Program-made: the position numbers and the translations under genes
Assembly (NCBI GenBank): GCA_041485885.1
Contig: JBGPKL010000013.1
Coordinates: 3,408-67,407 of the forward strand
DNA length: 64,000 bases
From: JACQFZ01 sp041485885
GTDB taxonomy: Bacteria; Pseudomonadota; Gammaproteobacteria; Acidiferrobacterales; Sulfurifustaceae
Direction of reading: 5' to 3'
The notes under the pieces: model-generated
Seen by the model: the letters and a program-made list of their open reading frames with translations, nothing else
The model's database searches: none
What the model was told of the DNA's origin: nothing
In this document: positions 52,748 to 62,547 of the stretch, in pieces
Position numbering within the stretch: the first letter of the stretch is position 1
Layout of the letters: each line of letters opens with the position of its first letter

Positions 52748-53278
52748 GTGGCGCGCTCGCAACCCACGCTGACACGTCTGCGCGCCGGCTTCGATCGCTT
52801 GCTCGAGGCGATCGTCATCATGTTGATGATCGCGCTTGCTGTCGAGGTAATCCTCGGCGTCAGCTTTCGTACATTCGGCCGAGCGCTCGTTTGGTACGAC
52901 GAGATCGCCTCGGTCACGCTCGCTTGGCTGACGTATTACGGCGCCGCCTACGCGGCTCTGAAAGGCGCGCACATCGGCGTGCCGGAGATCATCCGGCTCA
53001 TGCCGCCGTGGCTCCGGGTGCCGCTCGTCATCCTCGCCGAAGCGATCGTGCTCGTGTTCTTCGCGGTGCTCGCCTGGACCGGCTGGTACGTGATCGACGT
53101 GCTCGCCACCGATACGCTCGTAAGCCTCCCCAGCGTTTCCGTGCAATACACGCAGTCGGTCATCCCGATCAGCGCGGTGCTCTTCATCGTCGCGGAGTTG
53201 CTGCGATTGCCGCAACTTCTCGCCGAAGCGCGCAAGCGCCGCACCAACCTCGGCGAAACCGAGGAGATCGGGATTTAG
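52748..53278 (+). CDS. dctQ: TRAP transporter small permease (DctQ family)
   Basis: 176 residues, four membrane helices (LLEAIVIMLMIALAVEVILGVSFRTFG; TLAWLTYYGAAYAALKGAHIGV; VILAEAIVLVFFAVLAWTGWYVI; VIPISAVLFIVAELLRL). GTG start 7 bp after dctP; 1-bp gap to dctM. Confidence 0.88.
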   Translation: MARSQPTLTRLRAGFDRLLEAIVIMLMIALAVEVILGVSFRTFGRALVWYDEIASVTLAWLTYYGAAYAALKGAHIGVPEIIRLMPPWLRVPLVILAEAIVLVFFAVLAWTGWYVIDVLATDTLVSLPSVSVQYTQSVIPISAVLFIVAELLRLPQLLAEARKRRTNLGETEEIGI

Positions 53279-53279
53279 C

Positions 53280-54560
53280 ATGGGCACGCTGCTCTTGCTC
53301 GTGAGCCTGATGGCGCTGATCCTCATCAACGTTCCGATCGCCATCGCGCTTGGCATCGTCGCGATCGTCGCGACGGTCATCGCCGGCGGATTCGGCATGA
53401 TCGCGAACCTGCCGCTCGTCATGTATCAGGGCTCGACCAATTTTCCGTTGATCGCCATCCCGCTCTTCTGTCTCGCGGGCGCGATCATGAACGCCTCCGG
53501 CATTTCGCGCCGGCTGATCGCATTCGCCTCGGCGCTGCTCGGTTTCATCCGCGGCGGGCTCGCGATGGTCAACATCGGCGCGTCGATGTTCTTCGCCGAG
53601 ATTTCCGGCTCCGCCGTCGCCGACGTCGCCGCGATCGGCTCGATTCTGATTCCGGCGATGAAGAACAAAGGCTACCCCAAGGCGTTCGCCGCCGCGGTCA
53701 CGTCGTCGGCCGCGTCGCTGGCCATCATCATCCCGCCGTCGATTCCGATGATTCTGTACGCGGCGATGGCGGATACCTCGGTGGTGAAGCTGTTCGTCGC
53801 CGGCATCGTGCCCGGCATCATCGGCGGACTCGCGATGATGGTGCTCGCTTACTGGTTTGCGGTGCGTTACCACTACCCGGTCGAGGAGGCGTTCCGGCTG
53901 AAACGCGTGTGGCAGACGTTCAAGGAAGCATCGCTCGCGTTTCTGCTGCCGGTGATCATCCTCGGCGGAATTTTCAGCGGGCTGGTGACGGCGACCGAAG
54001 GTGCCGGGCTCGCGGTAGTGGCGGCAATTCTCATCGGGCTCGCGTACCGCGAGCTCAACTGGCGACATCTGAAGCAAGCGATTCTGGACGGCGGTGTTCA
54101 AACCGCAGTAGTGATGCTGCTCGTCGCGACCTCGGCGCTGCTAGGGAATTATTTGACGGAGGCGCAGGTGCCGCAGCAGCTCGCGCGCGCGATGAGCGCC
54201 TGGACGAGCAACCCGTACGTGGTGCTGGCCATCCTCAATATTTTTTTCCTCATCATCGGATTATTTTTGCATTCGGCCGCGGCGATCATCTTGGTAGTGC
54301 CGATCGTCATGCCACTCATCAACGCGGTGGGCATCGATCCGGTGCACTTCGGCCTGATCGTCACGCTCAATCTCGCGATCGGCCAGCAGACCCCGCCGGT
54401 CGCGAGTGTGCTGATGGTCGCGTGCTCCATCGCCAAGGCCGACATCTGGGACGTGACCAAGGTCAATATTTACTTCATCGCGGCGCTGTTGCTGGTGCTG
54501 ATTCTCGTCACCTATGTGCCGGTCGTCCCGATGGGCCTGGTTCATCTGTTCTATGGATGA
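53280..54560 (+). CDS. dctM: TRAP transporter large permease (DctM family)
   Basis: 426 residues, about 12 membrane helices. Family motifs: FPLIAIPLFCLAGAIMNASGISRRLIAF, FAEISGSAVADVAAIGSILIPAMKNKGYPKAFAAAVTSSAASLAIIIPPSIPMILYA and GLIVTLNLAIGQQTPPVASVLMV. Length and motifs are complete, so dctPQM looks functional. Confidence 0.95.
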   Translation: MGTLLLLVSLMALILINVPIAIALGIVAIVATVIAGGFGMIANLPLVMYQGSTNFPLIAIPLFCLAGAIMNASGISRRLIAFASALLGFIRGGLAMVNIGASMFFAEISGSAVADVAAIGSILIPAMKNKGYPKAFAAAVTSSAASLAIIIPPSIPMILYAAMADTSVVKLFVAGIVPGIIGGLAMMVLAYWFAVRYHYPVEEAFRLKRVWQTFKEASLAFLLPVIILGGIFSGLVTATEGAGLAVVAAILIGLAYRELNWRHLKQAILDGGVQTAVVMLLVATSALLGNYLTEAQVPQQLARAMSAWTSNPYVVLAILNIFFLIIGLFLHSAAAIILVVPIVMPLINAVGIDPVHFGLIVTLNLAIGQQTPPVASVLMVACSIAKADIWDVTKVNIYFIAALLLVLILVTYVPVVPMGLVHLFYG

Positions 54561-54687
54561 AGTCGCCTAAGAAGCGCTTATGTCGAGGAAAGTCCTTCGT
54601 GACCTATTCTGCGCTCTTCCCCCAATCCGCAGGGCGGGCGGCCCATCCGCTTCCGTCGCCGGGCGCGGTCTGCTAGCTTTGGTGGCC

Positions 54688-56559
54688 ATGGAAAACCGAC
54701 GATCCGACCTGGAAGCAAAAAATACGGCGGGATGCTTGGAGGGGAGCGACTTCACGCAGGTCGCGCGCGGCGAGCCCGCGCGCGACCTGCGCGATATTCC
54801 GATGCGCAAGCTGAACCGGCCGCCGCCACGTATCGAGGTACGCGATGGGTCGGACGGCGTCACGTACGTTGCGTGCGCCTATGCGCTCAAGACCTCCGAT
54901 GAGTTGCTGATCGACTATCTTGGGCGCGGCGCGGCGATACGGCCGGACCAAACGTTTCTTGCCGAGCGCGGTTCCGATCGGCAGTGGCGGCGGTTGACCT
55001 ACCGGCAAGCGTTGCGCGATACGGCGGCTGTGGCGACCTGGTTGATTCGCCAAGGCTTCGGGCCGGACGCACCGCCCGTGGCGATTCTCTCCGAAAACAG
55101 TATCGAGCATGCGCTCCTCATGTTTGGCGCATTGCGCGCCGGTGCGACGGTCGTACCGATCTCGCCGGCGTACGCCATCGACGGCGATCTCTCCCGTCTT
55201 GGTTATGCGCTCGATTTGGCCGAGCCCGCGCTCGTCTATGCGCGCGAGGCCGACCGCTACGATAAAGCGCTCAAGCACGCAGCAGCGCCGGGCCGGCGCC
55301 TCGTCAGCGGCGGCGCGTTCGACGCGATGTTGCGAGAAGTCGATGACGCCGCGATCGCGGCGCGGCGCAAACAAATTACCGGCGACACCGTGGCGAAAAT
55401 TTTGCTGACGTCCGGCTCGACCGGCCTGCCTAAAGGCGCGGTCAATACGCACGCGAATATCACGCTGGGCTCGCAGATGACGCGGCAGATGGCCGAGCCG
55501 TTCGATCCGGAGCGCGTGCACACCGTGCTCGACTGGCTCCCATGGCACCACACCTTCGGCGGCAACGCGGTGTTGAACGGCGTATTGCGGGTCACGGGAA
55601 CGCTGTACATCGACGGCGGTCGTCCGCTCCCCGGAAAATTCAACGAAACGATCGAAAACTTGCGGGATGTTTGCCCTACCGGTTTCGGATCGGTGCCAGC
55701 GGCGTATGCCATGCTCGCCGACGCGCTCGAGCGCGATGCCGAGCTGCGCCGCAGCTTCTTCAAGAATTTGCGCGGGCTCTCCTACGGCGGCGCGGTTCTG
55801 CCGCAGACGCTGTGGGAACGGATGCAGCGTCTTGCGGTGCTGGAACTCGGCGAACGCCTGCCGTTCGGGACCGGCTGGGGGATGACCGAATCGACGGCGA
55901 CCGGGACAGCGGTTTATTGGAACGTCGAGCGCACCGGCTTGATCGGTTTGCCGTTGCCGGGCGTTACGCTGAAGCTCGTGCCGTCGGGCGATCGCCACGA
56001 GCTACGCATCAAAGGCCCGCACATCATGGCACGCTATCACCGCAACGACGAGCTCAACCGCGCGGCGTTCGATGACGAAGGCTACTTTCGCACCGGCGAT
56101 GCGGTGCGCTGGATCGATCCGGGCGAGCCGCTTTCCGGTCTCGAATTCGCCGGTCGCCTTGCCGAGGATTTCAAGCTGCAATCGGGCACGTGGGTGCAGG
56201 CCGGTATTTTACGGCGTGACTTGGTGGATGCACTGCAGCCACTTGTGTACGAGGCAGTTATCGCGGCACCCGACCGACCCTGGCTCGGTGCGCTCGTGTG
56301 GCTCGGCGCGCCGAACGGCGGTGACTTGCGCGGCCGACTCGCGGAGCGGCTCGCCGCATTCAACCGCGCGCGCAAGGGCAGCAGCACCCAGATCGCGCGC
56401 CTGCTGATACTGAGCGAGCCGCCGTCGCCGAGCGCCGGTGAAATCACCGACAAGCGCTCGATCAATCTGCGCTGCGTATTGGAGCGGCGCGCGGCGGATG
56501 TAGTCGCGCTTTACGCCGACCCGCTCGATCCGCGTGTGGTTCTACCGGCGGGAGGCTGA
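54688..56559 (+). CDS. Acyl-CoA synthetase, feruloyl-CoA synthase-like
   Basis: 623 residues from the ATG at 54688; an ATG at 54580 extends it by 36 residues of poor coding character, and one at 54802 would shorten it to the usual family start. ANL motifs: ILLTSGSTGLPKGAVNTHANI, LPWHHTFGGNAVLNGVL, FGTGWGMTESTATGTAVYW, DEGYFRTGDAVRWIDP, FAGRLAEDFKLQSGTWVQAG. The H-x-F-G-G-N and EDFKL…GTWV elements are those of feruloyl-CoA synthases rather than fatty acid ligases. Activates a hydroxycinnamate or similar acid. It lies close downstream of the TRAP genes on the same strand, so the transported substrate may be an aromatic acid (inference). Confidence 0.82.
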   Translation: MENRRSDLEAKNTAGCLEGSDFTQVARGEPARDLRDIPMRKLNRPPPRIEVRDGSDGVTYVACAYALKTSDELLIDYLGRGAAIRPDQTFLAERGSDRQWRRLTYRQALRDTAAVATWLIRQGFGPDAPPVAILSENSIEHALLMFGALRAGATVVPISPAYAIDGDLSRLGYALDLAEPALVYAREADRYDKALKHAAAPGRRLVSGGAFDAMLREVDDAAIAARRKQITGDTVAKILLTSGSTGLPKGAVNTHANITLGSQMTRQMAEPFDPERVHTVLDWLPWHHTFGGNAVLNGVLRVTGTLYIDGGRPLPGKFNETIENLRDVCPTGFGSVPAAYAMLADALERDAELRRSFFKNLRGLSYGGAVLPQTLWERMQRLAVLELGERLPFGTGWGMTESTATGTAVYWNVERTGLIGLPLPGVTLKLVPSGDRHELRIKGPHIMARYHRNDELNRAAFDDEGYFRTGDAVRWIDPGEPLSGLEFAGRLAEDFKLQSGTWVQAGILRRDLVDALQPLVYEAVIAAPDRPWLGALVWLGAPNGGDLRGRLAERLAAFNRARKGSSTQIARLLILSEPPSPSAGEITDKRSINLRCVLERRAADVVALYADPLDPRVVLPAGG

Positions 56560-56852
56560 GCTGGGTTTGTCTGGACAGCGTGATAAGAAGCCCAGGGTAC
56601 GGCCGATGTTTCCCGCGCCATTGCCACAAAAACGACAGCGTCGCCGCGAACGGCTTCACACGGCGAAGCGAGGTAGATTAAAGTAGCGCGTCACCTACGG
56701 TACCGTCGCCGCTGGAACGGTAAACACAGCGGTCAGGTCAGTCCTGAAATAAGAGTGCGTCTGAGAGGGTAGACGATGCGCGACAAAAGTAACCGCTCGC
56801 GACGATGGGCTCCGCGCCCATGACGCCTATTTCCCCCGCCGAGCGCTGAGCG
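56560..56852. other. Intergenic region before the peptide ABC operon
   Basis: 293 bp. Contains the small hairpin ATGGGC-TCCGC-GCCCAT (56805-56821) about 30 bp before dppB. No gene or clear promoter. Confidence 0.4.
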
Positions 56853-57803
56853 ATGCAGGCATATATTATCCGCCGGCTGCTCGCGCTCATACCGACTCTC
56901 ATATTCGCGAGCCTCATCGTTTTCGTCACCGTGCGTCTCATTCCGGGGAGCATCATCGATTTGATGATGACCCAGAACGTATCGGCGACGGAGAAAGACC
57001 GGGCGACGCTCGAGGCGGCGCTCGGGCTCGATCGACCGATGTACATCCAATATTTTCGCTGGGCTGGCAACGTGCTGCGCGGCGATCTCGGCGAGTCGTT
57101 GTGGCAAGGCACGCCGGTGGCGCACGAGATCTTCGCGCGTCTGCCGATCACCCTCGAGCTTGCGCTGCTGGCGTTGGTCGTGTCCATCGCTGTCGCCATT
57201 CCGATCGGTGTTTACTCGGCGATTCGCCAAGACACGGCCGGCGACTACTCGACGCGCTCGATTTCGATTTTGATGCTCGCGATCCCGAGCTTCTGGTTGG
57301 GTACGCTGGTGATGGTGTTCCCGTCGATCTGGTGGGGCTGGTCGCCGCAAATAAAATTCGTTCCGTTCTTACAGGATCCGTTGCAAAACCTGAATCAAAT
57401 GTTTCTGCCCGCGATCATTCTCGGCACCTCGCTCGCGGCCATCACCATGCGCGTGACGCGCACGACGATGCTCGAAGTACTGCGCCAGGATTACATCCGC
57501 ACCGCGTGGGCGAAAGGCTTGGACGAGCGCGTGGTGGTTCTGCGCCATGCGTTGCGCAACGCGTTGATCCCGGTGGTCACGCTGATCGGCGTCGAAATTG
57601 CGGCGGTGGTGAGCGTGGCGATCGTGCTGGAGCAGATCTTCGTCATCCCCGGCATCGGTCTGTTGTTGATTGACGCGGTTAGCCAGCGCGACTACCCGAT
57701 CATCACCGGAATATTTCTCGTCGTCGGCGTGTGCGTGCTGCTGATCAATCTGCTCATCGATTTGAGTTACGGGCTGATCGATCCACGGGTGAGGTACCGC
57801 TGA
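56853..57803 (+). CDS. Dipeptide/oligopeptide-type ABC transporter permease (DppB-like)
   Basis: 316 residues, six membrane helices. N-terminus MQAYIIRRLLALIPTLIFASLIVFVTVRLIPGS is classic for DppB/OppB; TM-domain loop VLRQDYIRTAWAKGLDERVVVLRHALRNALIPVVTLIGVEIA contains the EAA motif contacting the ATPases. First gene of a complete five-gene importer; overlaps the next gene by ATGA. Confidence 0.93.
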   Translation: MQAYIIRRLLALIPTLIFASLIVFVTVRLIPGSIIDLMMTQNVSATEKDRATLEAALGLDRPMYIQYFRWAGNVLRGDLGESLWQGTPVAHEIFARLPITLELALLALVVSIAVAIPIGVYSAIRQDTAGDYSTRSISILMLAIPSFWLGTLVMVFPSIWWGWSPQIKFVPFLQDPLQNLNQMFLPAIILGTSLAAITMRVTRTTMLEVLRQDYIRTAWAKGLDERVVVLRHALRNALIPVVTLIGVEIAAVVSVAIVLEQIFVIPGIGLLLIDAVSQRDYPIITGIFLVVGVCVLLINLLIDLSYGLIDPRVRYR

Positions 57804-58699
57804 TGACGGATCTCGCCGACCGCGCATTGCCGCGAATCGCGCGCGAGCGCAGCGCGTCGCTGCAGTTCTTGATCCGCTTGTTTCGCGAGAAGCCGCTCGG
57901 CGCGGCCGGCGCGGTGATTTTTATTCTGTTCTTGTTTTGCGGCGTGTTCGCGGGTCTGCTGGCCCCCTTCGGCGTGAATGAGATCAGTCCGATCAACCGG
58001 CTGCGGCCGCCGTCGGCGGCATTTCCGCTCGGCACTGATTTTCTCGGTCGCGACATGCTCTCGCGCCTGCTGTATGGCGCGCGGCTCTCGGTCATCATCG
58101 GTTTCTGCGCCGCCGGGCTGTCGATCATCGTGTCGGTGGTGATCGGCATCGTTTCCGGCTACCTCGGCGGTCGCACCGACATGATCACTCAACGATTCGT
58201 CGACGCCTGGCAGTCGTTTCCCGCGCTCGTCATTCTGATCGTCGCGGTGGCGGTGCTCGGCCCCGGCATGCCGCAGATCATTGGCGTGCTCGCGCTGCTG
58301 TTCGGCATCGCCGGCTCGCGCATCATCCGCGGCGCGGTCGTCTCGGTGCGCGAACACATGTACGTCCACGCCGCGCAGTCGATCGGCGCCGGAACGGCGT
58401 GGATCGTGTGGCGCCATATATTGCCGAACGTGGTTCCGCTCGTCATCGTGCTGTTCACGTCGCGTGTCGGTGCCGTGATTCTCGCGGAAGCGGCGCTCTC
58501 GTTCCTCGGGTTCGGAGTGCCGCCGCCGGCGCCGACCTGGGGCGGGATGTTGAGCGGCAGCGCGCGCACTTATATGTATCAGGCGCCGTGGCTCGCGCTC
58601 GCGCCGGGCCTGTGTTTGACGATCGTCGTTTACGCGGTCAACGTTTTTGGCGATGCGCTGCGCGATCTGCTCGATCCGCGCATGCGCGGGAGCCGCTAA
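57803..58699 (+). CDS. Dipeptide/oligopeptide-type ABC transporter permease (DppC-like)
   Basis: 298 residues from the ATG overlapping the DppB stop. FREKPLGAAGAVIFILFLFCGVFAGLLAP, HPLGTD-equivalent FPLGTDFLGRDMLSRLLYGARLSVIIG, EAA loop VSVREHMYVHAAQSIGAGTAWIVWRHILPNVVPLVIVLF, end GDALRDLLDPRMRGS. All DppC hallmarks. Confidence 0.93.
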   Translation: MTDLADRALPRIARERSASLQFLIRLFREKPLGAAGAVIFILFLFCGVFAGLLAPFGVNEISPINRLRPPSAAFPLGTDFLGRDMLSRLLYGARLSVIIGFCAAGLSIIVSVVIGIVSGYLGGRTDMITQRFVDAWQSFPALVILIVAVAVLGPGMPQIIGVLALLFGIAGSRIIRGAVVSVREHMYVHAAQSIGAGTAWIVWRHILPNVVPLVIVLFTSRVGAVILAEAALSFLGFGVPPPAPTWGGMLSGSARTYMYQAPWLALAPGLCLTIVVYAVNVFGDALRDLLDPRMRGSR

Positions 58700-58748
58700 T
58701 GCAAGAGCAAGGCGGCGCTAACGATAACTTGTGGGAGGGTAGAGTGTC

Positions 58749-60494
58749 ATGACGAACGCAGCAACGAAACCAAGTACGAACGACCGCGCGACGCGCGTTC
58801 CGTCCAAGACCCGGATGCTGGTGGGTACTTTCGTGCTCGCACTGGCGACTAGCGCGGGCGCAGCCGTCGCGCAGGGGCCGAAGCCGCAATACGGCGGAAC
58901 TTTGGAAGTCATTACTCTTTATCCGACCCTGACCGCGCTTTCCTGGGACCCGGCCGACTGGGTTTGGAAAAACAATCACGACACCGGCAGCTACTACGAG
59001 CAGCTCTTCTCCGGCGATCTGGACAAGAGCGTGCGCAAGGGCGGCAAATACAAATTCTTCTTCGATGGCTGGCTGCCGAGCGCGGCGATCCGGGGTGAGC
59101 TGGCCGAGCGCTGGGAATGGAAGGAAAAGCCGCTACGTGTCGTGGTCACGTTACGCAAAGGCATCATGTTTCCGGATAAGCCGGGCGTCATGAAATCGCG
59201 CGAGCTGACCGCGGAAGACGTTGCCTTCAGCTGGGCGCGGGTCGACAAGAGCCCGAAGAAGATCGCGGGCTACTACGACTTCGTCGAGAAGGTGGAGGCG
59301 CGCGACAAATATACGGTGGTGTTCACGTTCAAGGAGTACAACGCCGAATGGGACTACCGCTACGGCTGGGGCTATTACTCTGCGGTCGTACCCAAGGAGA
59401 TTGCCAACGTCGACTCGCGCGACTGGAGGAATGGCGTTGGTACCGGGCCGTTTCAAATCGCCGAGTTCGTCCCCGGGAATTCCCAGACCTACGCGAAGAA
59501 TCCGATTTACTGGGACAAGGAGAAACTCGACGGTGTTGCGTACCAGCTTCCGTTCGTGGACAAGATCATCTACCGCACCGTCAAGGACGAAGCGACGCAG
59601 CTTGCGGCGCTGCGTACCGGCAAGGTCGACATGCTCGAGCTGATCCGCTGGAACAACGTCGATGAGATGAAGAAGAGCGCGCCGCAACTCAAGTGGTCCA
59701 GGTATCTGGCGAACGCCGGGCAGTTTCTGGTAATGCGCACTGACCAAAAGCCATTCGACGACATCCGCGTGCGCCGCGCGCTCAACTTGGCGGTTAACAA
59801 GCAGGAGATCGTGCAGAGTTACTACGGCGGAAACGCCGAGCTCTTCGCCTACCCGATGCATCCCGATTTCGTCGGCTATTACGAGCCCTTGGAGAAAATG
59901 CCGGCGTCGGTGCAGGAGCTTTTTACCTACAATCCCGAGAAGGCGAAGAAACTCCTCGCCGAGGCGGGCTACCCGAACGGCTTTACGTTCAAGGTGCAAT
60001 TCACCACCGCCAATTTCGATCACGTAGATCTGCTGCCGCTCGTTGCGGGCTATTTGGAGAAGGTCGGCGTTAAGATGGAAATCGAGCCGATGGAATACAG
60101 CGTATTTCTCGCGGCGATGACGAAGAAGACGCACGCGGCCGGCTACTTCATGCTGCTCGGCCACACCAACCCGACGACGGTGATCCGCAAAAGTTTCGTC
60201 AGCGGAGAAATGTGGAACCCGTCGATGTGGGCGGACGCGGCGTTCGACAAGAAGATGGCCGACGTCTTCCACACGCGCGATGAGGCGAAGCGGCAGAAGC
60301 TGATTCGAGAGATGTCGGTCGAGGTGTTGGAAAAGGCGCCGCACCTCTGGTTACCGACGCCCTATGTCTACGCCGCGTGGTGGCCGTGGGTGCAGAACTA
60401 CAACGGCGAGCTGCGCGCTGGCGCGGTGCGCCCCGGACCGATCTACGCGCGGCTTTGGGTCGATCAGGAAATGAAAAAGAAGATGGGGTACTGA
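58749..60494 (+). CDS. ABC transporter extracellular solute-binding protein, family 5
   Basis: 581 residues. An N-terminal signal region of about 40 residues (MLVGTFVLALATSAGAAVAQG) is followed by the family-5 fold: PQYGGTLEVITLYPTLTALSWDPADW, AERWEWKEKPLRVVVTLRKGIMFPDKPGV, SRELTAEDVAFSWARVDKSP, NGVGTGPFQIAEFVPGNS and IRVRRALNLAVNKQEIVQSYYGG. It sits between the permeases and ATPases, an order common in proteobacterial peptide/unknown-solute importers. The solute cannot be predicted; peptides, opines and glutathione are all served by this family. Confidence 0.93.
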   Translation: MTNAATKPSTNDRATRVPSKTRMLVGTFVLALATSAGAAVAQGPKPQYGGTLEVITLYPTLTALSWDPADWVWKNNHDTGSYYEQLFSGDLDKSVRKGGKYKFFFDGWLPSAAIRGELAERWEWKEKPLRVVVTLRKGIMFPDKPGVMKSRELTAEDVAFSWARVDKSPKKIAGYYDFVEKVEARDKYTVVFTFKEYNAEWDYRYGWGYYSAVVPKEIANVDSRDWRNGVGTGPFQIAEFVPGNSQTYAKNPIYWDKEKLDGVAYQLPFVDKIIYRTVKDEATQLAALRTGKVDMLELIRWNNVDEMKKSAPQLKWSRYLANAGQFLVMRTDQKPFDDIRVRRALNLAVNKQEIVQSYYGGNAELFAYPMHPDFVGYYEPLEKMPASVQELFTYNPEKAKKLLAEAGYPNGFTFKVQFTTANFDHVDLLPLVAGYLEKVGVKMEIEPMEYSVFLAAMTKKTHAAGYFMLLGHTNPTTVIRKSFVSGEMWNPSMWADAAFDKKMADVFHTRDEAKRQKLIREMSVEVLEKAPHLWLPTPYVYAAWWPWVQNYNGELRAGAVRPGPIYARLWVDQEMKKKMGY

Positions 60495-60540
60495 CGACAT
60501 CGATCGAGCCGCCGGCCCCGCATCGAAGGGCAGCGCAACG

Positions 60541-61512
60541 ATGACTCAGTCCACTCTCAGCGTCAGAGATCTCTCGGTTTCGTTCCGCACCGACCGAGGC
60601 ACCGTGCGTGCGGTCGATTCGATCTCCTTCGACGTCGCGACCGGCGAGACGCTCGCGATCGTCGGCGAGAGCGGCTCGGGCAAGAGCGTCACGGCGCTCT
60701 CGATCCTGCGCTTGATCCCGAATCCCCCCGGACGCATCGAGCATGGCGAAGTGATGTTCGAAGGTCGGGATCTGCTAAAGCTCGATGATTCCGCGATCCG
60801 CGCGGTGCGCGGCAACAAGATCGCCATGATCTTTCAGGAGCCGATGTCTTCGCTCAACCCGGTGCTGACGGTTGGCATGCAGGTGGCCGAGCCGATCACG
60901 CGGCATCGTGGGGTTTCGTGGGCGCAAGCGTTCGCGACGGCGGAGCGGCTACTATCGCGGGTTTCCATTCCCGACGCGGCGAGCCGGCTCAATTCCTATC
61001 CGCACCAGTACTCGGGCGGCATGCGCCAGCGAGTGATGATCGCGATGGCGCTTGCGTGCGAGCCGAAGCTCATTATTGCCGATGAACCGACCACCGCGCT
61101 CGACGTTACCGTGCAGGCGCAGATCTTGGCGCTGCTCAAGAGCCTCACGCGAGAAGCAAACTCCGGGCTCATTTTGATCACGCACGATCTCGGCGTGGTG
61201 GCGCGCTACGCCGACCGGGTGATCGTCATGTACGGTGGGCGCATCGTCGAGTCGGCGTCGGCGCGTGAGTTGTACGCGCGTCCGCGCCACCCGTACACGC
61301 GCGGGTTGATGGCGTCGATCCCGCGTCTCGACGAGCACACGAAGAAGCGCCTCGCACCGATCGACGGCCAGCCGCCCGATCTCGCCGACCTGCCGCCGGG
61401 TTGCGCGTTCGCGCCGCGCTGCCGCAATGTCATCAATCGCTGCCGCGCGGAGCGTCCGCGGCTGCGGTCGGTCGGCGAGCGCCATCTGAGCGCGTGTTTC
61501 GTCGATGTTTGA
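60541..61512 (+). CDS. Dipeptide/oligopeptide-type ABC transporter ATPase (DppD-like)
   Basis: 323 residues. Walker A GESGSGKSV, Q-loop MIFQEPMSSLNPVLTVG, signature YSGGMRQRVMIAMALACEPKLIIADEPTTALDVT (Walker B and D-loop), H-loop LILITHDLGVVARYADR, and the C-terminal oligopeptide-transporter domain with a Cys cluster (PPGCAFAPRCRNVINRCR). Complete. Confidence 0.95.
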   Translation: MTQSTLSVRDLSVSFRTDRGTVRAVDSISFDVATGETLAIVGESGSGKSVTALSILRLIPNPPGRIEHGEVMFEGRDLLKLDDSAIRAVRGNKIAMIFQEPMSSLNPVLTVGMQVAEPITRHRGVSWAQAFATAERLLSRVSIPDAASRLNSYPHQYSGGMRQRVMIAMALACEPKLIIADEPTTALDVTVQAQILALLKSLTREANSGLILITHDLGVVARYADRVIVMYGGRIVESASARELYARPRHPYTRGLMASIPRLDEHTKKRLAPIDGQPPDLADLPPGCAFAPRCRNVINRCRAERPRLRSVGERHLSACFVDV

Positions 61513-62530
61513 TACGACGCGCTCGAGCGGCACCGACGAGATCCTGCGGGTCGAGGATCTCAAGGTGCATTTTCCGGTCACCAAGGGCATGTTGATTCAA
61601 AAAAGGGTCGGCGCCGTGAAAGCGGTGGACGGCATCTCGTTCGCGCTGCGCCGCGGCGAGACGCTCGGCCTTGTGGGCGAGAGCGGTTGCGGCAAGTCGA
61701 CGACGGCGCTCGCGATCCTGCGCATGCTCGAACCGACCGCGGGACGCGTCGTCTTCGAGGGCGAGGACATCACGCATCACGATCGCCGCCGCATGCGTCC
61801 GATCCGCCGGCGCATGCAGATGGTCTATCAGGACCCGTACGGTTCACTCGATCCGCGCATGAAGGTGCGCGACATCGTCGGCGAGCCGTTGGTCGTGCAC
61901 GGACTCGCGAAGGACAAAACGAAGTACCGCGCGCGTATCGCCGAGGTAATGCGGACCGTCGGTCTCCTGCCCGACATGGCGGATCGCTACCCGCACGAAT
62001 TCTCCGGCGGCCAGCGCCAGCGCATCGGCATCGCCCGCGCGCTCTCCATGGAGCCGAGCCTGATCGTGTGCGACGAGCCGGTGTCCGCGCTCGACGTATC
62101 GATCCAGGCGCAAGTCGTGAATTTGTTCATGGACGTGCAGCAGAAGATGAAGTTGACTTACCTCTTCATCGCCCACGATCTCTCGGTCGTGCGTCATATC
62201 AGCGATCGCATCGCCGTCATGTACCTCGGCCGTATCGTCGAGATTGCCAGCCGCAACGACTTGTACCGCCATCCGCAGCATCCCTACACGCAGGCGCTGC
62301 TTGCCGCCGTGCCGATTCCCGATCCGGTCCTTGAAGCCGGGCGGCCGCAGCAACTCTTGAGCGGCGAAGTGCCGAGCGTGATGAATCCTCCGAGCGGTTG
62401 CCGTTTCCACCCGCGCTGTCCGAAAGCGTTCGCCCCGTGCGCCACGATCGCGCCGACGTTGCGCGAGACCAGCGCCGGCCGGGCGGTGGCGTGTCACCTA
62501 CATCATTCCGTCGCTGTTGTGACTTCGTAA
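61505..62530 (+). CDS. Dipeptide/oligopeptide-type ABC transporter ATPase (DppF-like)
   Basis: 341 residues, overlapping the previous gene by 8 bp. Walker A GESGCGKSTTALAIL, MVYQDPYGSLDPRM, FSGGQRQRIGIARALSMEPSLIVCDEPVSALDVSIQAQ, LFIAHDLSVVRHISD and a C-terminal Cys-rich PPSGCRFHPRCPKAFAPC. Forms a heterodimer with the DppD-like ATPase. Confidence 0.95.
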   Translation: MFDTTRSSGTDEILRVEDLKVHFPVTKGMLIQKRVGAVKAVDGISFALRRGETLGLVGESGCGKSTTALAILRMLEPTAGRVVFEGEDITHHDRRRMRPIRRRMQMVYQDPYGSLDPRMKVRDIVGEPLVVHGLAKDKTKYRARIAEVMRTVGLLPDMADRYPHEFSGGQRQRIGIARALSMEPSLIVCDEPVSALDVSIQAQVVNLFMDVQQKMKLTYLFIAHDLSVVRHISDRIAVMYLGRIVEIASRNDLYRHPQHPYTQALLAAVPIPDPVLEAGRPQQLLSGEVPSVMNPPSGCRFHPRCPKAFAPCATIAPTLRETSAGRAVACHLHHSVAVVTS

Positions 62531-62547
62531 TCGGAAAAGTGGCGGCG